A stretch of 64,000 nt of DNA. It comes from Porphyra umbilicalis (lineage: Eukaryota; Rhodophyta; Bangiophyceae; Bangiales; Bangiaceae). Made by a program: the position numbers and the translations under genes. This document shows positions 49,901-60,493 of the stretch, piece by piece. The notes beneath the pieces were generated by a model that did not search any database, was not told the DNA's origin, and saw nothing but the letters and a program-made list of their open reading frames with translations. Numbering within the stretch: position 1 is the stretch's first letter; each line of letters begins with the position of its first letter. Location of the stretch: NCBI GenBank assembly GCA_002049455.2, contig KV918837.1, forward strand, positions 124,001 through 188,000, read 5' to 3'.

Positions 49901-50336
49901 CCGCCGCCAGCAGCGCCACAACCACCTCGGTGTGCCCACCCCACGCCGCGTAGTGCAGCGCGGCCTTGCCATTCACGCCCTTTACGTGGACGTCGGCGCC
50001 CGCCGCCAGCAAGGCACCCACAGCATCGACGCTTCCGCCCCACGCCCCCGCGTGCAAGGCCGTCCACCCGTCGGCGTTTGGTGCGTGCACGTCGGCGCCG
50101 GCGGCTAGCAGCGCCGTGACGGCCGCGGCGCTGCCACGCAACCCCGCCTCGTGGAGCGTCCAGCTCGGCGGCGGCGAGCCGTCCACGGTCCAGCCAAACC
50201 CCGCTGTCGGTGGGGACTCATCCGAGCCGCCGCCGGCTGCGTGTCGGGACGGCCGGCCACTGCCGCTCGACGGGTCGGCGTGCGATGCCGAATCGCCCGT
50301 CGGCGACCTGGACGCTTTTGAAGCGCCGCCGCCCAT
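46920..50336 (-). CDS. Myristoylated ankyrin-repeat protein
   Basis: I choose the ATG at 50336 rather than the longer open frame to 50789 because it gives MGGGASK, a textbook N-myristoylation signal (Gly2, Ser6); the upstream part is not protein-like. The result is 1138 residues without introns. After a Ser/Gly-rich 60-residue leader come about 26-28 ankyrin repeats of 33 residues (TAKDGRTALHYAGxSGHAEA followed by VQALLTAGADVHA). The fifth repeat is degenerate. Near the C-terminus one looser repeat and an Arg-rich tail (RRIRRRAGDAEVIEELD) follow. The block of repeats 10-13 recurs almost exactly as 19-22, so nine repeats (891 bp) were duplicated recently. Expected role: membrane-anchored protein-binding scaffold. 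The long antisense frames at 47636-49814 are shadows of the 99-bp period. Confidence 0.85.
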   Translation of the reverse strand: MGGGASKASRSPTGDSASHADPSSGSGRPSRHAAGGGSDESPPTAGFGWTVDGSPPPSWTLHEAGLRGSAAAVTALLAAGADVHAPNADGWTALHAGAWGGSVDAVGALLAAGADVHVKGVNGKAALHYAAWGGHTEVVVALLAAGAHVHGAADNGATALHHAAWSRNARTVEVLVQAGADVLATDADGKTALHHASVFGSANILDVHSPAITNLEARDDDCTPAMHVERRNGRSNAVQALMAAGVDVHVKANDGRTALHYAGRSGHAEVVQAVLTAGADVHATAEDGMTALHYAGCSGHAEVVQAVLTAGADVNATAKNGRTALHYAGCSGHAEVVQAVLTAGADVHATAKDGTTALHYAGRRGRAEAVQALLTAGADVHATAKDGRTALHYAGCSGHPEAVQAVLTAGADVHATAKDGRTALHHAGWIGHAEAMQALLTAGADVHATAKDGTTALHYAGWSGRAGAVQAVLTAGADVHATAKDGRTSLHYAGCSGHAEAVQAVLTAGADVNATAKDGRTALHHAGWSGHAEAVQALLKAGADVHATAKDGRTALYYAVWSRRAGAVQALLTAGADVHATAKDGRTSLHYAGWRGRAEAVQALLTAGVGVHATAKDGRTALHYAGWSGHAEAVQALLKAGADVHATAKDGRTALHYAGRRGRAGAVQALLTAGADVHATAKDGRTALHYAGCSGHPEAVQAVLTAGADVHATAKDGRTALHHAGWIGHAEAMQALLTAGADVHATAKVGMTALHYAGWSGRAEAVQALLTAGADVHATAKDGRTSLHHAGGSGHAEAVQALLTAGADVHAKANDGRTALHSALWSGCAESVQAMLTAGADVHAKAFDSRTALHLVAWNRYSNVVKVLLEADADVHATDQDGWTPLHCATSRGNTSMVAALLAHGASPTTPILLGVTPLCMAVTLGHEPILDLLPAEHPPGATSTPALEAVRHKRLGLLDHPKVAPFLHAADKDAGDRVLHVASRRAYRQGVVALLHRGADARTPNGVHQTPLAAALKWLVDLLERRRAAAALFPDSRPDIPLRAVAIGHALRRGRGAADRASVSAADRDLLEGWRVVVIALLHAGADTVGMSHRAAALVARVVASVPSLGPRQAARLTATRRIRRRAGDAEVIEELD

Positions 50337-51020
50337 GGCGGTGCACAAGAGGAGGGAGCACAAGTGCTGGAAAAAAACTTGAGCAATACAAGCGGCGACC
50401 GTCGGGCGTGATAGTCCTCTCGTACCGGGGTGGGGAAAACTCGCGAGGCAGCGGCACGCCCAGTCCGGTGGCCTGGGAGGGCGCGCTCTACGGCGGCGCG
50501 ACGGCGGCGCGACCGGGCCGCTGCTCACAACAGGGCCGGGGGCTGCCGCCTGCGAGGACAAGCAAACGGCGCGTACGCGAGGATGGTGTAGCGGAGGGCT
50601 GGTGAGGTGGCCCGCGGTGGGCTGTGCTTGAAGCGCGCCCATCCGTGCCAACTCTTGTTGGCCCGTGCTGGCAGCCACGGGGGGCCCCCACCGTGGCCCA
50701 TGATCCCCCCCCCCCGCAACACAGATAATGCCAGCATCCACATGGGGGGTTTGTTGCAACGAATCCACGATGGACCCCCCCAGGGCCACATATGATTGGT
50801 TGCATGATTCTCTTACAGCCCCCCCTCAACATTCAGCTGAAAGCCGCTCATCGGGCCAGTCGCCGGCACAGGCCCGCTTTGGGCGATTAGTGCGGAGCGG
50901 AATGTAACGCCCCACGCGGGTGCACCCCCTGCTTCGCAGCTCCCCCCGTTTGAATGCCAGCCAGTTTGAACCGCCGCCAGCCCCGCTCGAAGGCGCACCA
51001 GTTGAAAACGTGGTATCACG
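50337..51020. other. Intergenic, upstream of the ankyrin gene
   Basis: Unique sequence holding the promoter side of the ankyrin gene. No TATA box is obvious. Short C runs at about 50707-50717 and 50774-50780. Confidence 0.45.
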
Positions 51021-53613
51021 TCACGGCCGGCCGCCTGGCGCGATAGCGCGTCGCCTCACCGCTGCCGTCCGCCGCACTCCACCGCCCCCGGTGCGGCCGC
51101 CACCAACACGCCTCGCCGCATCGGCGGCGGCGCGGCGGCCCGCGCGGCACCCATGCTTGGGCCCCGTCGACGGCGCCGGCGCGGGTTCTCCCCCCGCCGC
51201 GTCATCGGCGCGCCTCGCGGCGGCGGCCGCCGCCCGCACTGCCGACCAGTCATCGTCCCCGGCGGCCGCGGCCGCGGCGGCAGCACCCGCCGTCGGCAGC
51301 GCGCCGTCGACGTGGGCCCCCGCGCCCGCCGACGGGCACCCGTCAGTGGCGGCAGCGGCCAGTGCCTGCAGCAGCGCCGCCGCGGCCGCCGCCGACGCGT
51401 CTTCGATTTTGGTGGCCGCCGGTGGCACCCCTCCCCCCCCGACGAGGCGGGAGAGCAGCCGCGTGTGGGCGCCGACGAGGCCAGTGGGGGTGAGGAGCTC
51501 CCCGACGGCGGCGGCGAGGGCGCCATCGGCTTCGCCGTGGGCGAGGCCAACGCCGGGAGGGGGTGGGGGAGCGCCCCCAACGACGTCAAGGTCGTCGGCC
51601 CTGACGAGCAGCGGGGAGGGGGGGGGGGGGGCGCCGCCGGAACCGCCGGCTGGCCGTGGCGGGCGTGGCGGCAAGCGTGCCGCAGGCCGCGGTGGCGCCG
51701 CCGCGACGGCGGTGGGCGGGCGCGGGCGTGCACGCGGGGCGGCCGCCGCCGCCGCCGCCGCCGCCGCCCCCACCCCCATCGTCCATGTCTGTCGCCGACA
51801 CCGCGTCTGCGGCGGCGCGGCGGCCCGCGCGGCGCCCGAGCTTGGACGCCGGCTACGGCGCCGGCGCGGGTCCCCCCCCCGCCGCGTCGTCGGCGCCCCC
51901 CGCGGCGGCGGCCGCCGTGCGGCGTCGGTCGGCGGCGGCTAAGGCTGCGACGAGCCCCTCGACGCGCGCCAGCTGACGCATGGCCCTGGGGCCAATGAGG
52001 TAGAGGACCCAGCAGACGCACGCCGCGTCGACGGGGACGCTGATCGCGTCGGTGCCGTCGCCGCCGCCGCCGTCGTCGTCTGGGGCCGTGGCGGCGGCGG
52101 ATGGCGGGGCGGCGGCCCCGACGATTGCGGCGTCAACGGCGCCGAGGGCGCGGCGGAGGCGCTCCTCGGGCGCCCCGTCGAACGCGTAAATGGCGCCGGC
52201 GGCCTGCTCGGCGGCAGGCATGTAGGCACACCAGGGGGGGGGCGGGGCGGCCCCCGTTGCCGCGCCAGGCGGCGCCGCGCCGCTGCCCACACTCGCCGCG
52301 TCGTCGTCGTGCGCCTCGGCGGCCGCGTCGGCGTCGCCGCCGCCCGGTTCGCCGCGGACGCGCCCATCGGCCTCCCCGTCCGTGTCGGCCGCGAGACTCA
52401 CCGTCTCCTGCATGCCGTCGGCGGGTACCGGCGCCGGCGGTTGCGGCCGCACGGCGACGATGAGGCCCTCCGCCGCCGCCGCCAGGCGCGCCTTGGCACC
52501 CGCACCGAGGGACGGGGCGGCCACACCCGCGACCACTACCGTCCACCCGGCGAGCGCCCAGTCAACCCCCTCCCCCGGCGGCATCGCGTCGGTGACCACC
52601 CTGGCCTCCTCACCTTCCTCCCCCGCGCCGTCGCCGTCGGTCGCCGCTTCCGCGTCCGAGCCGTCCGCCGCCGCCGCCTCTGCCGACGCCGACGACGGCG
52701 GCAACACGGCACGAGCCAAGCGGCACAAAAGCGCGCCCGCCCCCCCCCCCAACCCCCCGAAACGCGTGACAGCCACCAAGACGGCGACCGCCGCCACCCG
52801 CGTCGGCGCGTCGACGCCGTGCACCCCCCCCCCTGCCGCGTCCCACAACACCCCCACCGCCGGCGCGTTTTGGATCTCCCCCCCTCCCGACCCTTCCCTC
52901 CGCGCAGGTGCGCGAAGAGCACGTAGAAAGCCGCCACAGCGGCCGCGGAGCCGCCACAAGCGAGCGCCATCAGCCCGAGGGCGATCCGAAATGCGTCGGC
53001 CTTCCCCCCCCCCCCCCCCCCACCCTGCCCTTCCTCCGCATCGGGGTGCCGAGGAGCCGCCTAAACGTGGCCGTGGCGGCGGCAACCACCGCCGCGGCCG
53101 GAGACAGCATCAGCGGAAGCAGCGTGCGCCGCTCCGTCGCCGGCGACTCCACCGCAAACTGCGTCGCCGTTATGAGGAGCAACGCGCCCGCCGCCACGTC
53201 GATTGTGGAGGGCGTGGCGAGCGGCGCCGCAGAGCGGGGGATGGCGTCGTGGAGGGCGGCCGCCAAGGGGAGCGAGAAGTGCGGCACTGCCGGCTGCCGC
53301 CGCCGTCATCGTCGCGGCCGCCATTCGTCGCTCCACGGCTGCACGGTGCCGCCGGTTGTCGCCGGAAGCGCCAGCGCCACCGCTGTCGCCACCGCGACGC
53401 GGCAGCGGCGGCCACGCAGCCCGCCACCGCCGCCGCCGCCGCCTCAGCTGGCAGCCCGTCACGGGCCGGCGGGCGGGCTTGCGGCGACACCCGCGGCGGC
53501 CGCCAACGGCCGTGGCGGTGTCGCGAAGGCCGCCCGTCGGTATTACCGTCGGGCCCGTCGCGGCAGCCACGGGGGAACCGCCGACGTAAGCCGCCCGCTG
53601 CCACGCCGGCCAA
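51021..53613 (-). CDS. Probable membrane protein, several frame changes
   Basis: Minus-strand protein-like stretches follow one another in different frames: VAVATAVALALPATTGGTVQ, then TPSTIDVAAGALLLITATQF with TLLPLMLSPAAAVVAAATAT, then FRIALGLMALACGGSAAAVA with AFYVLFAHLR, then the 51853-53085 frame (VAAVAVLVAVTRFGG, WTVVVAGVAAPSLGAG, DAACVCWVLYLIGPRAMRQL), and finally 51021-51779 (ADDLDVVGG, GELLTPTGLVGAHTRLLSRL). Several segments are hydrophobic enough to span a membrane. Two switches coincide with the 18-C run at 53004-53021 and a G-run near 52880. A single multi-pass protein of 800 or more residues is the simplest reading; short introns or assembly indels explain the breaks. Family unknown. 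The ends 51120-51240 and 51800-51918 are duplicates, so the last part may be a second exon copy. Confidence 0.4.
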
Positions 53614-54989
53614 CCGGCGTGGCGTCCGCTTACTCCGCCCCCCCCCCTGCCCCCCCTCGCCACCTGCCGCGCGCTTCGAACCGCTCTCATATACAAGCGG
53701 TTGGCCTCGTCCCCCGCCGTGCGGGTGCCCGCCGTCGTGCGCGCATTGCGGTGGCGGCGCGCCTCTGCGCTCCTGAGACTGTTTGTCGCGCTTCCCACCT
53801 TTTTTAATTCTCTCCAGCTGAAACGTGGACTACCCCCACTGGGGCGAGTGCGTCGCCGCCGCCCACAGTGCACTTCGCCGGCAGTGGTGGCAAGGGTGGA
53901 GGGCGGCTCTGGGAGACATACACGAGCGGGTCGGCACCTTGCTTCCTCGACGCCGCGCAGAAGCGATTGATCACATTGGCTAGTCCCTATAGCGTATGTT
54001 TCTACCATCAGCAAAACGACACCAAACGACATGAAAGGCGCTCGCACGGCACCTTCCTCGGTAGTCTCAAGTCTATCCCATTCTGTTAGACGGGGGCGGT
54101 CGATGCCCGCACGCACTGCACCCGAGTAGATCCAGGCACAGGCATGCGTGCAACAGGGCGAGAGGGGGGGGCTCGTGTTGATGGGCCGGTCGACGGGACG
54201 GAGGCCACCCCCCCCCCCCCCCCGGCCGTCATGGTGCCAGGGGGGGTACCTGGATCGGCACCAGCAAACAGGTAAACATGAACCGGTCTGAGCGTCCAAA
54301 CAGTCGGTGGGTGGCGTGGGAGAAGCGGAACTCGGACAGGCAGGGTGTGGGAGGGCACACCGCATCCGACACAAGACACACCGAGCACGCCGATCGCGGG
54401 CGAGTCCCTGGCCGCAGGCACAGCGATGCACGCCACGTGCAGGGACAAATTTCAAACCTCAGAAACCCCCCCCCGATCCAGCATTCAAACGAGGCCCGTG
54501 CCCCCCCGGACGAAAATTCACCCCCCTTATTTCCTCCTTAGTAATTTTCTAGCCCCCCTCCACATTCCTTAGTTAAATGTGGACCCTCTCTAATGAGATG
54601 TGGACCCTGGCATTTTCGACACTCCGCCCCGACAGCTGTTCATGATGGAGCAGCTCGGTCAGGCATAGTATCTGGAAGTCTCGATCACGTACCGTTTTTT
54701 GGTGCGGAGACGCGCTCTCAGCGCTCGGCGCCCGCCCAGCGGGCCGCGCCCGGCCGCGCCCGGGCCCGCTCCTCGGCCCGGCGGCGGGACCTGCCAAGAC
54801 ACCCAACAGTGCCACGTGCCCTGCTCGATACTTACCTACCCTCCTCGGATGCACGCGTGTATGAGTAATCACCGCACCGTGGGCGTGCCCGGGCATGACC
54901 AGAATCCATGACTGCCCCCCCCCTACACTACTACCCACGACCCCACCAACAGGCCTCGCCTGCGGGTGTAAACCGTGACCGTCATGACG
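53614..54989. other. Intergenic, no gene seen
   Basis: Upstream side of the membrane-protein gene. A C16 run at 54208-54223. ATGTGGACCCT occurs twice near 54578-54608. Confidence 0.45.
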
Positions 54990-55620
54990 GGCACGACGAC
55001 CACGCCACCGCCATCGCCACCGCGCCCGCGCCGCCCCCGCCCCCGCCGCCCCCGCCGCCGCCGCCCCCGCCCCCGCCGCCCCCGCCCTCGCCCCCGCCCG
55101 CCCCCGCCGCCCCCGCCCCCGCCCCCGCCGCCCCCACCCCCGCCCTCGCCCCCGCCCGCCGCCACCGCCACCGCTCCCGCCCTCGCCACCCCCGCCCCCG
55201 CCCCCGCCCCAGCCGCCGCCGCCCCCGCCCCCGCCCCCGCCGCCCCCGCCCCCGGCCCCGCCGCCCCCGCCCCCGCTTCCGCCGCCCCCGGCCCCGCCGC
55301 CCCCGCCATCGCCCCCGCCCGCCCCCGCCGCCCCCGCCCCCGCCCCCGCCGCCCCCGCCCCCGCCCCCGCCGCCGCCGCCCCCGCCCTCGCCCGCGCCCG
55401 CCCCCGCCGCCCCCGCCCGCCGCCACCGCCACCGCTCCCGCCCTCGCCACCCCCGCCCCCGCCCCCGCCCCCGCCGCCCCCGCCCCCGCCGCCGCCGCCA
55501 CCCCTTCCGCCCTCTCTCCGGCCAGCCCCTGCCGCCGCTGCCGCCGCCGCCGCCCCGTGCCGCTGCCGGAGCCGCCGCTGCCTCCTGCCGCCGCCCTCCC
55601 TGCCTGCCGTCGCCGCCACT
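54990..55620. repeat. C-rich imperfect microsatellite
   Basis: CCGCCCCCGCC-type repeats with cytosines on the plus strand, like 8236-9060. A segment of about 215 bp is repeated within it (CGCCGCCACCGCCACCGCTC near 55160 and 55427). Frames through it are artefacts. Confidence 0.85.
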
Positions 55621-56248
55621 AGCGGCCTGCGCCGCCGCTGCTACCACCGCCACGGCACCCTGCCGCCGCTGCCGCTGCCGCATGGGCGGCAGGTGGCTCT
55701 CCCCCCCCCCCCTCCGCCACCGCCAGAGGCGTGCCACCTGCCTCCCTCGAATCGACAGCACTCGCAATGGGGGTGGGTCGACGCGACGGTGGTAGTACGG
55801 GATGACAGGAACGGCGTTGGGAAAAAGACGACGGACGAAGACCGTGAGCCTGCACGCTGCGCAGTAATTTGGCGGTTGTCAGGCACCGTGCGAGTGGGAC
55901 TTCTCACCGAATCAGAGCATGAAGGAAAAGGTAACCCCAGTTCCAGTCGTCTTCCCGCCAATAGGCGAGATGGAAAGGAACCCCCGTCCACGGCGGATGG
56001 TCAAAGCCATCTTCCGCCGGCCCCACGCTGCCATCTTCCGCCGGCCCCACGCTGCCATCTCCTGCATCCCCCTTGGGGCCGCTCCTTCTCGGCCGTCCAG
56101 GGATGCCCCTCGGTCCTTCTGCTTTCTTCCTCCGAGACGCCGCCAACGACGTGGACCCCACCCATCCGGCACCGAGCCCGCCGACCACTTCATCCCCGGC
56201 AGTCGGTTGCTCTACGATCAACTGCATCATCGAACGCATTGGGACACC
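55621..56248. other. Spacer with a short tandem repeat
   Basis: CGGCCCCACGCTGCCATCT is repeated in tandem near 56018-56060. The frame of the next gene is open back to 55919, but the ATG at 56249 has the better context. No separate gene. Confidence 0.45.
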
Positions 56249-57379
56249 ATGGAGACTGTTCCTACCGCTGCCAACAATCCTGGAGGCGCGGCGGTCGTCT
56301 CCCCATCCCCAGCACCCTCCGTCCCCCGCGCCTTCCCCACATCCCCGGTACCCCCCGGCCCCCTCGTACCCGCCGCGCCCCCTGCACCCCCCGCTCCCCG
56401 CACCTCGTCCGCGTTGCGTGCGACGGGGATGGAGCGTGTGAACAAGGAGCTGGAGAAGCTGGCGGCAAGAAGCGACGCGCTGGAGAAAAGCGTGGCAGAA
56501 TGCACAGAGCAGATGGTGGCGTCGCGTCTGTCGCTCAACGGCATTCGGGTGCTGCAGGCAGTGGCGCGCCAAGAGCAGTACCCGTTGGGGCGCGCGTTGC
56601 AGTGATGGCTCTCATGCCGATTGGTGGAACGCCTCAAGACATGTCCTCCGTCGGAGCTGAACAAGGCGCGGGGCTCGGCAAGCCAGGCCGAGAGCCGAAC
56701 AAAGGTGACGCTTACCATTGACACCGTCGCGGACAAAGGGGCTTTGGATGAACTGGTGCAGATGAGGCTTTTGGCGTACGACGTACCTGCAACCAGCCGC
56801 CGCGGAAAGGCGCTGCGTACGGTGCAGTCTTCCTCGACAGACGACCTTCTCCAAGCGCTCGGAATGGCGGCTCCGCTTCGCGACTGGTGCTTGTCGCGGC
56901 GTTTTGCTCGCAAGGACGGGTCGACACCAGTGCGCGTCTTGCTGGAGTGGCTGTGCGACGAGGAAGGCGTCACGTGGTATGTGCTGCAGCGGCACTCATC
57001 GGGCCGGCCTGTAGACGTTGCGGTGCGGGAGGACGAGGTTTTTGATCCTCTCTGCCATGCTTATGCACACCCGCTGGTGCGCAAGACCGTCCCCATGGCC
57101 TCGGTGTTTGGTATGATGCCTGCATGTCCGGCATATTTGCGATGGTGCCCGACCGGCGTGACGGAACTGTTGGGCTTTGAGGACCACTACACGTGCGGAA
57201 AGCTGATCGTCACATTGCCGTGCTGCGTTGTTGAGCTTGCGACGGATGAGGTGCTTGGTCTAATACAAGTTGCGGTGGACGCACCTGCTTTGCCTGCAGT
57301 CCCCGCCGAGAACGGCGTTCATCATGGGGGGGCACGGCTCCCTGGCATGAGAGGCTTTGGTGTGGGGGGCAGTGACTAG
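56249..57379 (+). pseudogene. Unknown coiled-coil protein gene with an in-frame TGA
   Basis: From ATG 56249 (CACCATGG context) the frame reads a Pro/Ala-rich leader, then a heptad-like helix (ERVNKELEKLAARSDALEKS, followed by VAECTEQMVASRL), to TGA at 56603-56605. The same frame continues without shift through VERLKTCPPSELNKARGSAS, PLRDWCLSRRFARKDGSTPV, RVLLEWLCDEEGVTWYVLQR and YLRWCPTGVTELLGFEDHY to TAG at 57377. Both halves are protein-like, so one stop mutation (or an error) splits one gene of about 376 codons. Function unknown. I see no selenocysteine context. The style resembles the gene at 61464-62963 (coiled coil, then a conserved-looking globular part). Confidence 0.5.
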
Positions 57380-57651
57380 CCGAGATCTATGTGCCGGGTT
57401 GTAGAACCGATGAGAGCCAGCTCATGTAGTATTTTGCTTGCGGTGCGAGCGCGTCCCTGACCAAGTGCGAGCCATGGCCAAGTGGGAGCAAAAACGGGCA
57501 CGTGCGCTCCTACCGTGGCACACAATGGCTAGGATGTCGCGGGGACAGAGATGGAAGAAAAGAAGATCGACACCCCCACACCACCCCCCCCACTACTCGA
57601 GTACGTGTGTGCCGACAGTCATAAAGCAGACGTATTGCCCTCACCTGCGCA
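57380..57651. other. Intergenic, no gene seen
   Basis: Short spacer between convergent genes, no feature. Confidence 0.4.
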
Positions 57652-58227
57652 CTACGAGTCATCTGTGGCTGGCTCGCTGGTCGTAGGCGCTGCCAAAGGT
57701 ACCTCAGGAGCAGAGTCGTGCACCAGGGCGACCGAGGCAGGCTGCACCTCTGACTTGGGTGCGGCGGGCGTCGGGGGTGGCTCAACCTCGACGACCACGG
57801 CTACAGGCGGCACGGAAACGGTGGGCGCCAGCACCTGTCTACAGACCGCAGGCGCAGTTACAGGATGGGCCACGGCCCGGTTCGACTCGACCTTGACGGC
57901 GGCCGAAAGCGCAGCAACAGCCCTCTGGTGCGACGCATCCGCGACTGCCAGAAGCGCCGCTACGTCTCGTGGCAAGGCAGGGGGAGGCTCCGAAGGGAGA
58001 CGCTGCGGGGCCGCGAGGGTGAGACGCTTCGCGGCAGGGGCGTAGGTAGGCACTTGCTCCGGCAGCGGCCCGGCCGGCGCAGCCGGCAAGTTGGGCAGCG
58101 ACGTCGTTTCACGTTGATCTCCCGCCCGGGATGTCGACGAGCCCAGACGACGAGAGGACGACCTGGGCCAGTGGAGAGATCGTAGGCTCCGTAGAACAGG
58201 GGAGCGGACAGGTGCCGATGCCAGCAC
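57652..58227 (-). CDS. Possible Pro/Val-rich reading frame downstream of the transposase
   Basis: 191 codons on the minus strand, rich in Ala, Pro and Val (PTVSVPPVAVVVEVEPPPTP), without a known motif. It lies just after the broken transposase on the same strand, so it might be a terminal exon or an unrelated frame. Confidence 0.25.
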   Translation of the reverse strand: MLASAPVRSPVLRSLRSLHWPRSSSRRLGSSTSRAGDQRETTSLPNLPAAPAGPLPEQVPTYAPAAKRLTLAAPQRLPSEPPPALPRDVAALLAVADASHQRAVAALSAAVKVESNRAVAHPVTAPAVCRQVLAPTVSVPPVAVVVEVEPPPTPAAPKSEVQPASVALVHDSAPEVPLAAPTTSEPATDDS

Positions 58228-58352
58228 CGGTCAGCGTTGGAGAAGAGATCCTCTGGCTTTCTCGTCGTGGGGATGCCCATGATCAGCGTCCTAGTCATGG
58301 CCGTGATATCTACCGGCACCAGGCGCGGATATATTTCTTTAGTCCTCTTTTG

Positions 58353-60493
58353 CTAAGGCAGCCCGCTCAGACACGGCCTTGCAGACGCTGCGGGTACGAG
58401 CAGTTGTACGTACCAGCTTAGCCAATTTGCTAGCACCATGAAGACCGTATCGACATCCAGGCGCTCCCGAGAGCCGATAGGAACACATGGTGCATGGACT
58501 GTTGGCTCCGTGGGCTTACTTGTCTTGGCCACTTGCAGGTAGTCGCCCACGTAAAGCAAACATCAGCAAACACACGAACGTCGGACCCGTCGGCGCCTAC
58601 CATCAGCCATCCGTCCGTCGCCCCAACGCGCAAGTCGGGCGTAATGGCTTCCAAGACAACATCCGAGTCGACGTCTGGTGGGGTGGCTGCCAAAGTGCGC
58701 ACAGCGTGGCTGCTGCGGCGGCGGCGGAACAGCCACGACAGGTAACTCATGTAGACGCCACCCAAAGAAATCTCCTTGCCCAGCCGAGCACGGAAGTCGT
58801 CGGAGAAGATGCACAAGCAGACCACGAGATAAGCCATGCCATCACTAGTGCCCGACAGGACGCGGCGCGTCAGACTGCGCCCAGCACCAGATGGGTTCAA
58901 GTCCGCCTCGCGCGACGCATCTCTGTCCTCCAACGGTTCCTCTACATCGACTGGAGCCGGCGTGGGCCGCATATCCCCTTGGCGGGCAGCAGCAGCAGTA
59001 GCAATGTCCTCCGCCCGCTGCTGATCTGCTGCTGAACTGGCACCCGCATGCTCAGCGCACCGTCCGTCGTGGGGAGGCAGTCCATGGTCCTTGTGATGGT
59101 GCAGGGAGAGGATTAACGCGGCGTTGCCGTCGTGCGTCAGACACGACAACTGATGCAGGGATGCGGCGTGCCAGTGGCGAGCCCAAATGTCGGCCGGAGC
59201 CCCGTCCTCGATGCCGCCGCACTGCACCAGAAAGTCGCCCGCATGGTGACCGTCATCAGGCTCCAGGCCACTTGCGGAGCCAACAAAAAACGCATCGTGG
59301 ACAACGACGCCGCGCACGACGCGGCCACTGCCGAGGTCTACATCGAGACGGTCACCAATGGCAATATCGAGGCTTGCCAGCGCAAACTTCTGCACTGTTT
59401 GGCCACCCTGCAGGACGGAAGATCGGTCTTGGAAGAGCGGCGAGTCGACAAACTCTGGGTGAAGCTCTCTGTCGAGGTCCGTCCTCGCTTCGGCCTCCTT
59501 GAACAACTCAGAGGTGCGCTCGAACATCAAGTCGCGCTGGACGTGCTCGCTCGGCTTGATGTACTTCACCTCGACCAAGCCGTCTTTGCCGACTTGCGGC
59601 GCCCAGCAGGTGCTTGTCTGAAGCATCCTCTCGCGCTCGATTGTGGGGGAGATCTCGTAGCAGATGTGGTTGGCAGACGGAAGCTTGACGGGAGACGCGA
59701 TGTTGAACCCGGCACGGTTGACATTGTACTGCTGCTGCGTGACGTCTTCCTGCCCACGCAGTAGCAGATAAGCGTAGAGGTGCTCTGCGCATGTGAACAC
59801 ATTGGTCACTGCGGCGCGAACACCGACACGCACGTCCGTTGCTGGCGGCGTGACCCCATCCATTGCGTCGTCTCGTCGACCATCATCTGCAGCGATGGCG
59901 GCATGGCTCGGGTCGACAGATGTGGGGTCCTTGGATGGACGGGCGGTCTCGACACCACCGGCCTCCTCATCGGACGACACAGACTTGATCAGCTCTTCAG
60001 GCAGCATGAAATCCTCCTCGTCAGATGCGGAGGAGCCTGTGCCGGCCCGTGCAACCCCGTAAAGGAAGTCCGTGGCGGCAGCCCCTGTCCGCGCATCGCC
60101 GGCTGCCGCCTCTTGGAGCGCGTTTCTATCACCGCAGCGGTGTTGGGATGCGGCGGGACGCCCGTGGATCAGGGCTGCATCAATGACGTCGCCACCCCCA
60201 ACGACGCCACCACCAGTCGGCGAGGCACCTCCCACAACCACCCTGTCCAGCCCATCGCTAGTGTGGCACTTGCTGTCTCTTGCACCGACTTCACCACCCT
60301 CCCCCCCGCCCAGTGCGAGGTTTGAGTCCACAGGTAAAGCGGGCCGAGGAGGCACATCTGCGCTGGGTCCGCCACCCGTCTCCCTCACAAGAGCTGGCGC
60401 ACTACGACTACCTTGGCGGGTAGCGGCGCGCTGCGACCGGCGCGAGGGAGTGGCGCGCTTGCCATTTCCCCAGATGGCGATCGCGCGACCCAT
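58353..60493 (-). pseudogene. TNP2-like (CACTA/Plavaka-type) transposase, N-terminal half, frameshifted
   Basis: ATG 60493 begins MGRAIAIWGNGKRATPSRRS, a basic start. A long acidic/Ser-rich region follows, then HLYAYLLLRGQEDVTQQQYN, KLPSANHICYEISP and EVKYIKPSEHVQRDLMFERT, as at the front of TNP2-like transposases. Around residue 563, LCIFSDDFRARLGKEISLGG with VYMSYLSWLF carries the conserved DDF of the catalytic core, followed by HAVRTLAATPPDVDSDVVLE and GADGSDVRVFADVCF. The frame then breaks at the AAA (TTT on minus) at 58553-58555; one missing T restores VGDYLQVAKTSKP, the expected continuation, which runs to a stop at 58353. The rest of the catalytic domain and the C-terminal part are absent. 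The protein would bind and cut transposon ends if intact; this copy is probably dead. Confidence 0.55.

Noticed and set aside
56603..56605. TGA read as selenocysteine
   Set aside because: No cysteine-like active-site context around it and no hairpin typical of a selenocysteine element seen in the 3' flank; a stop mutation or an error is simpler.
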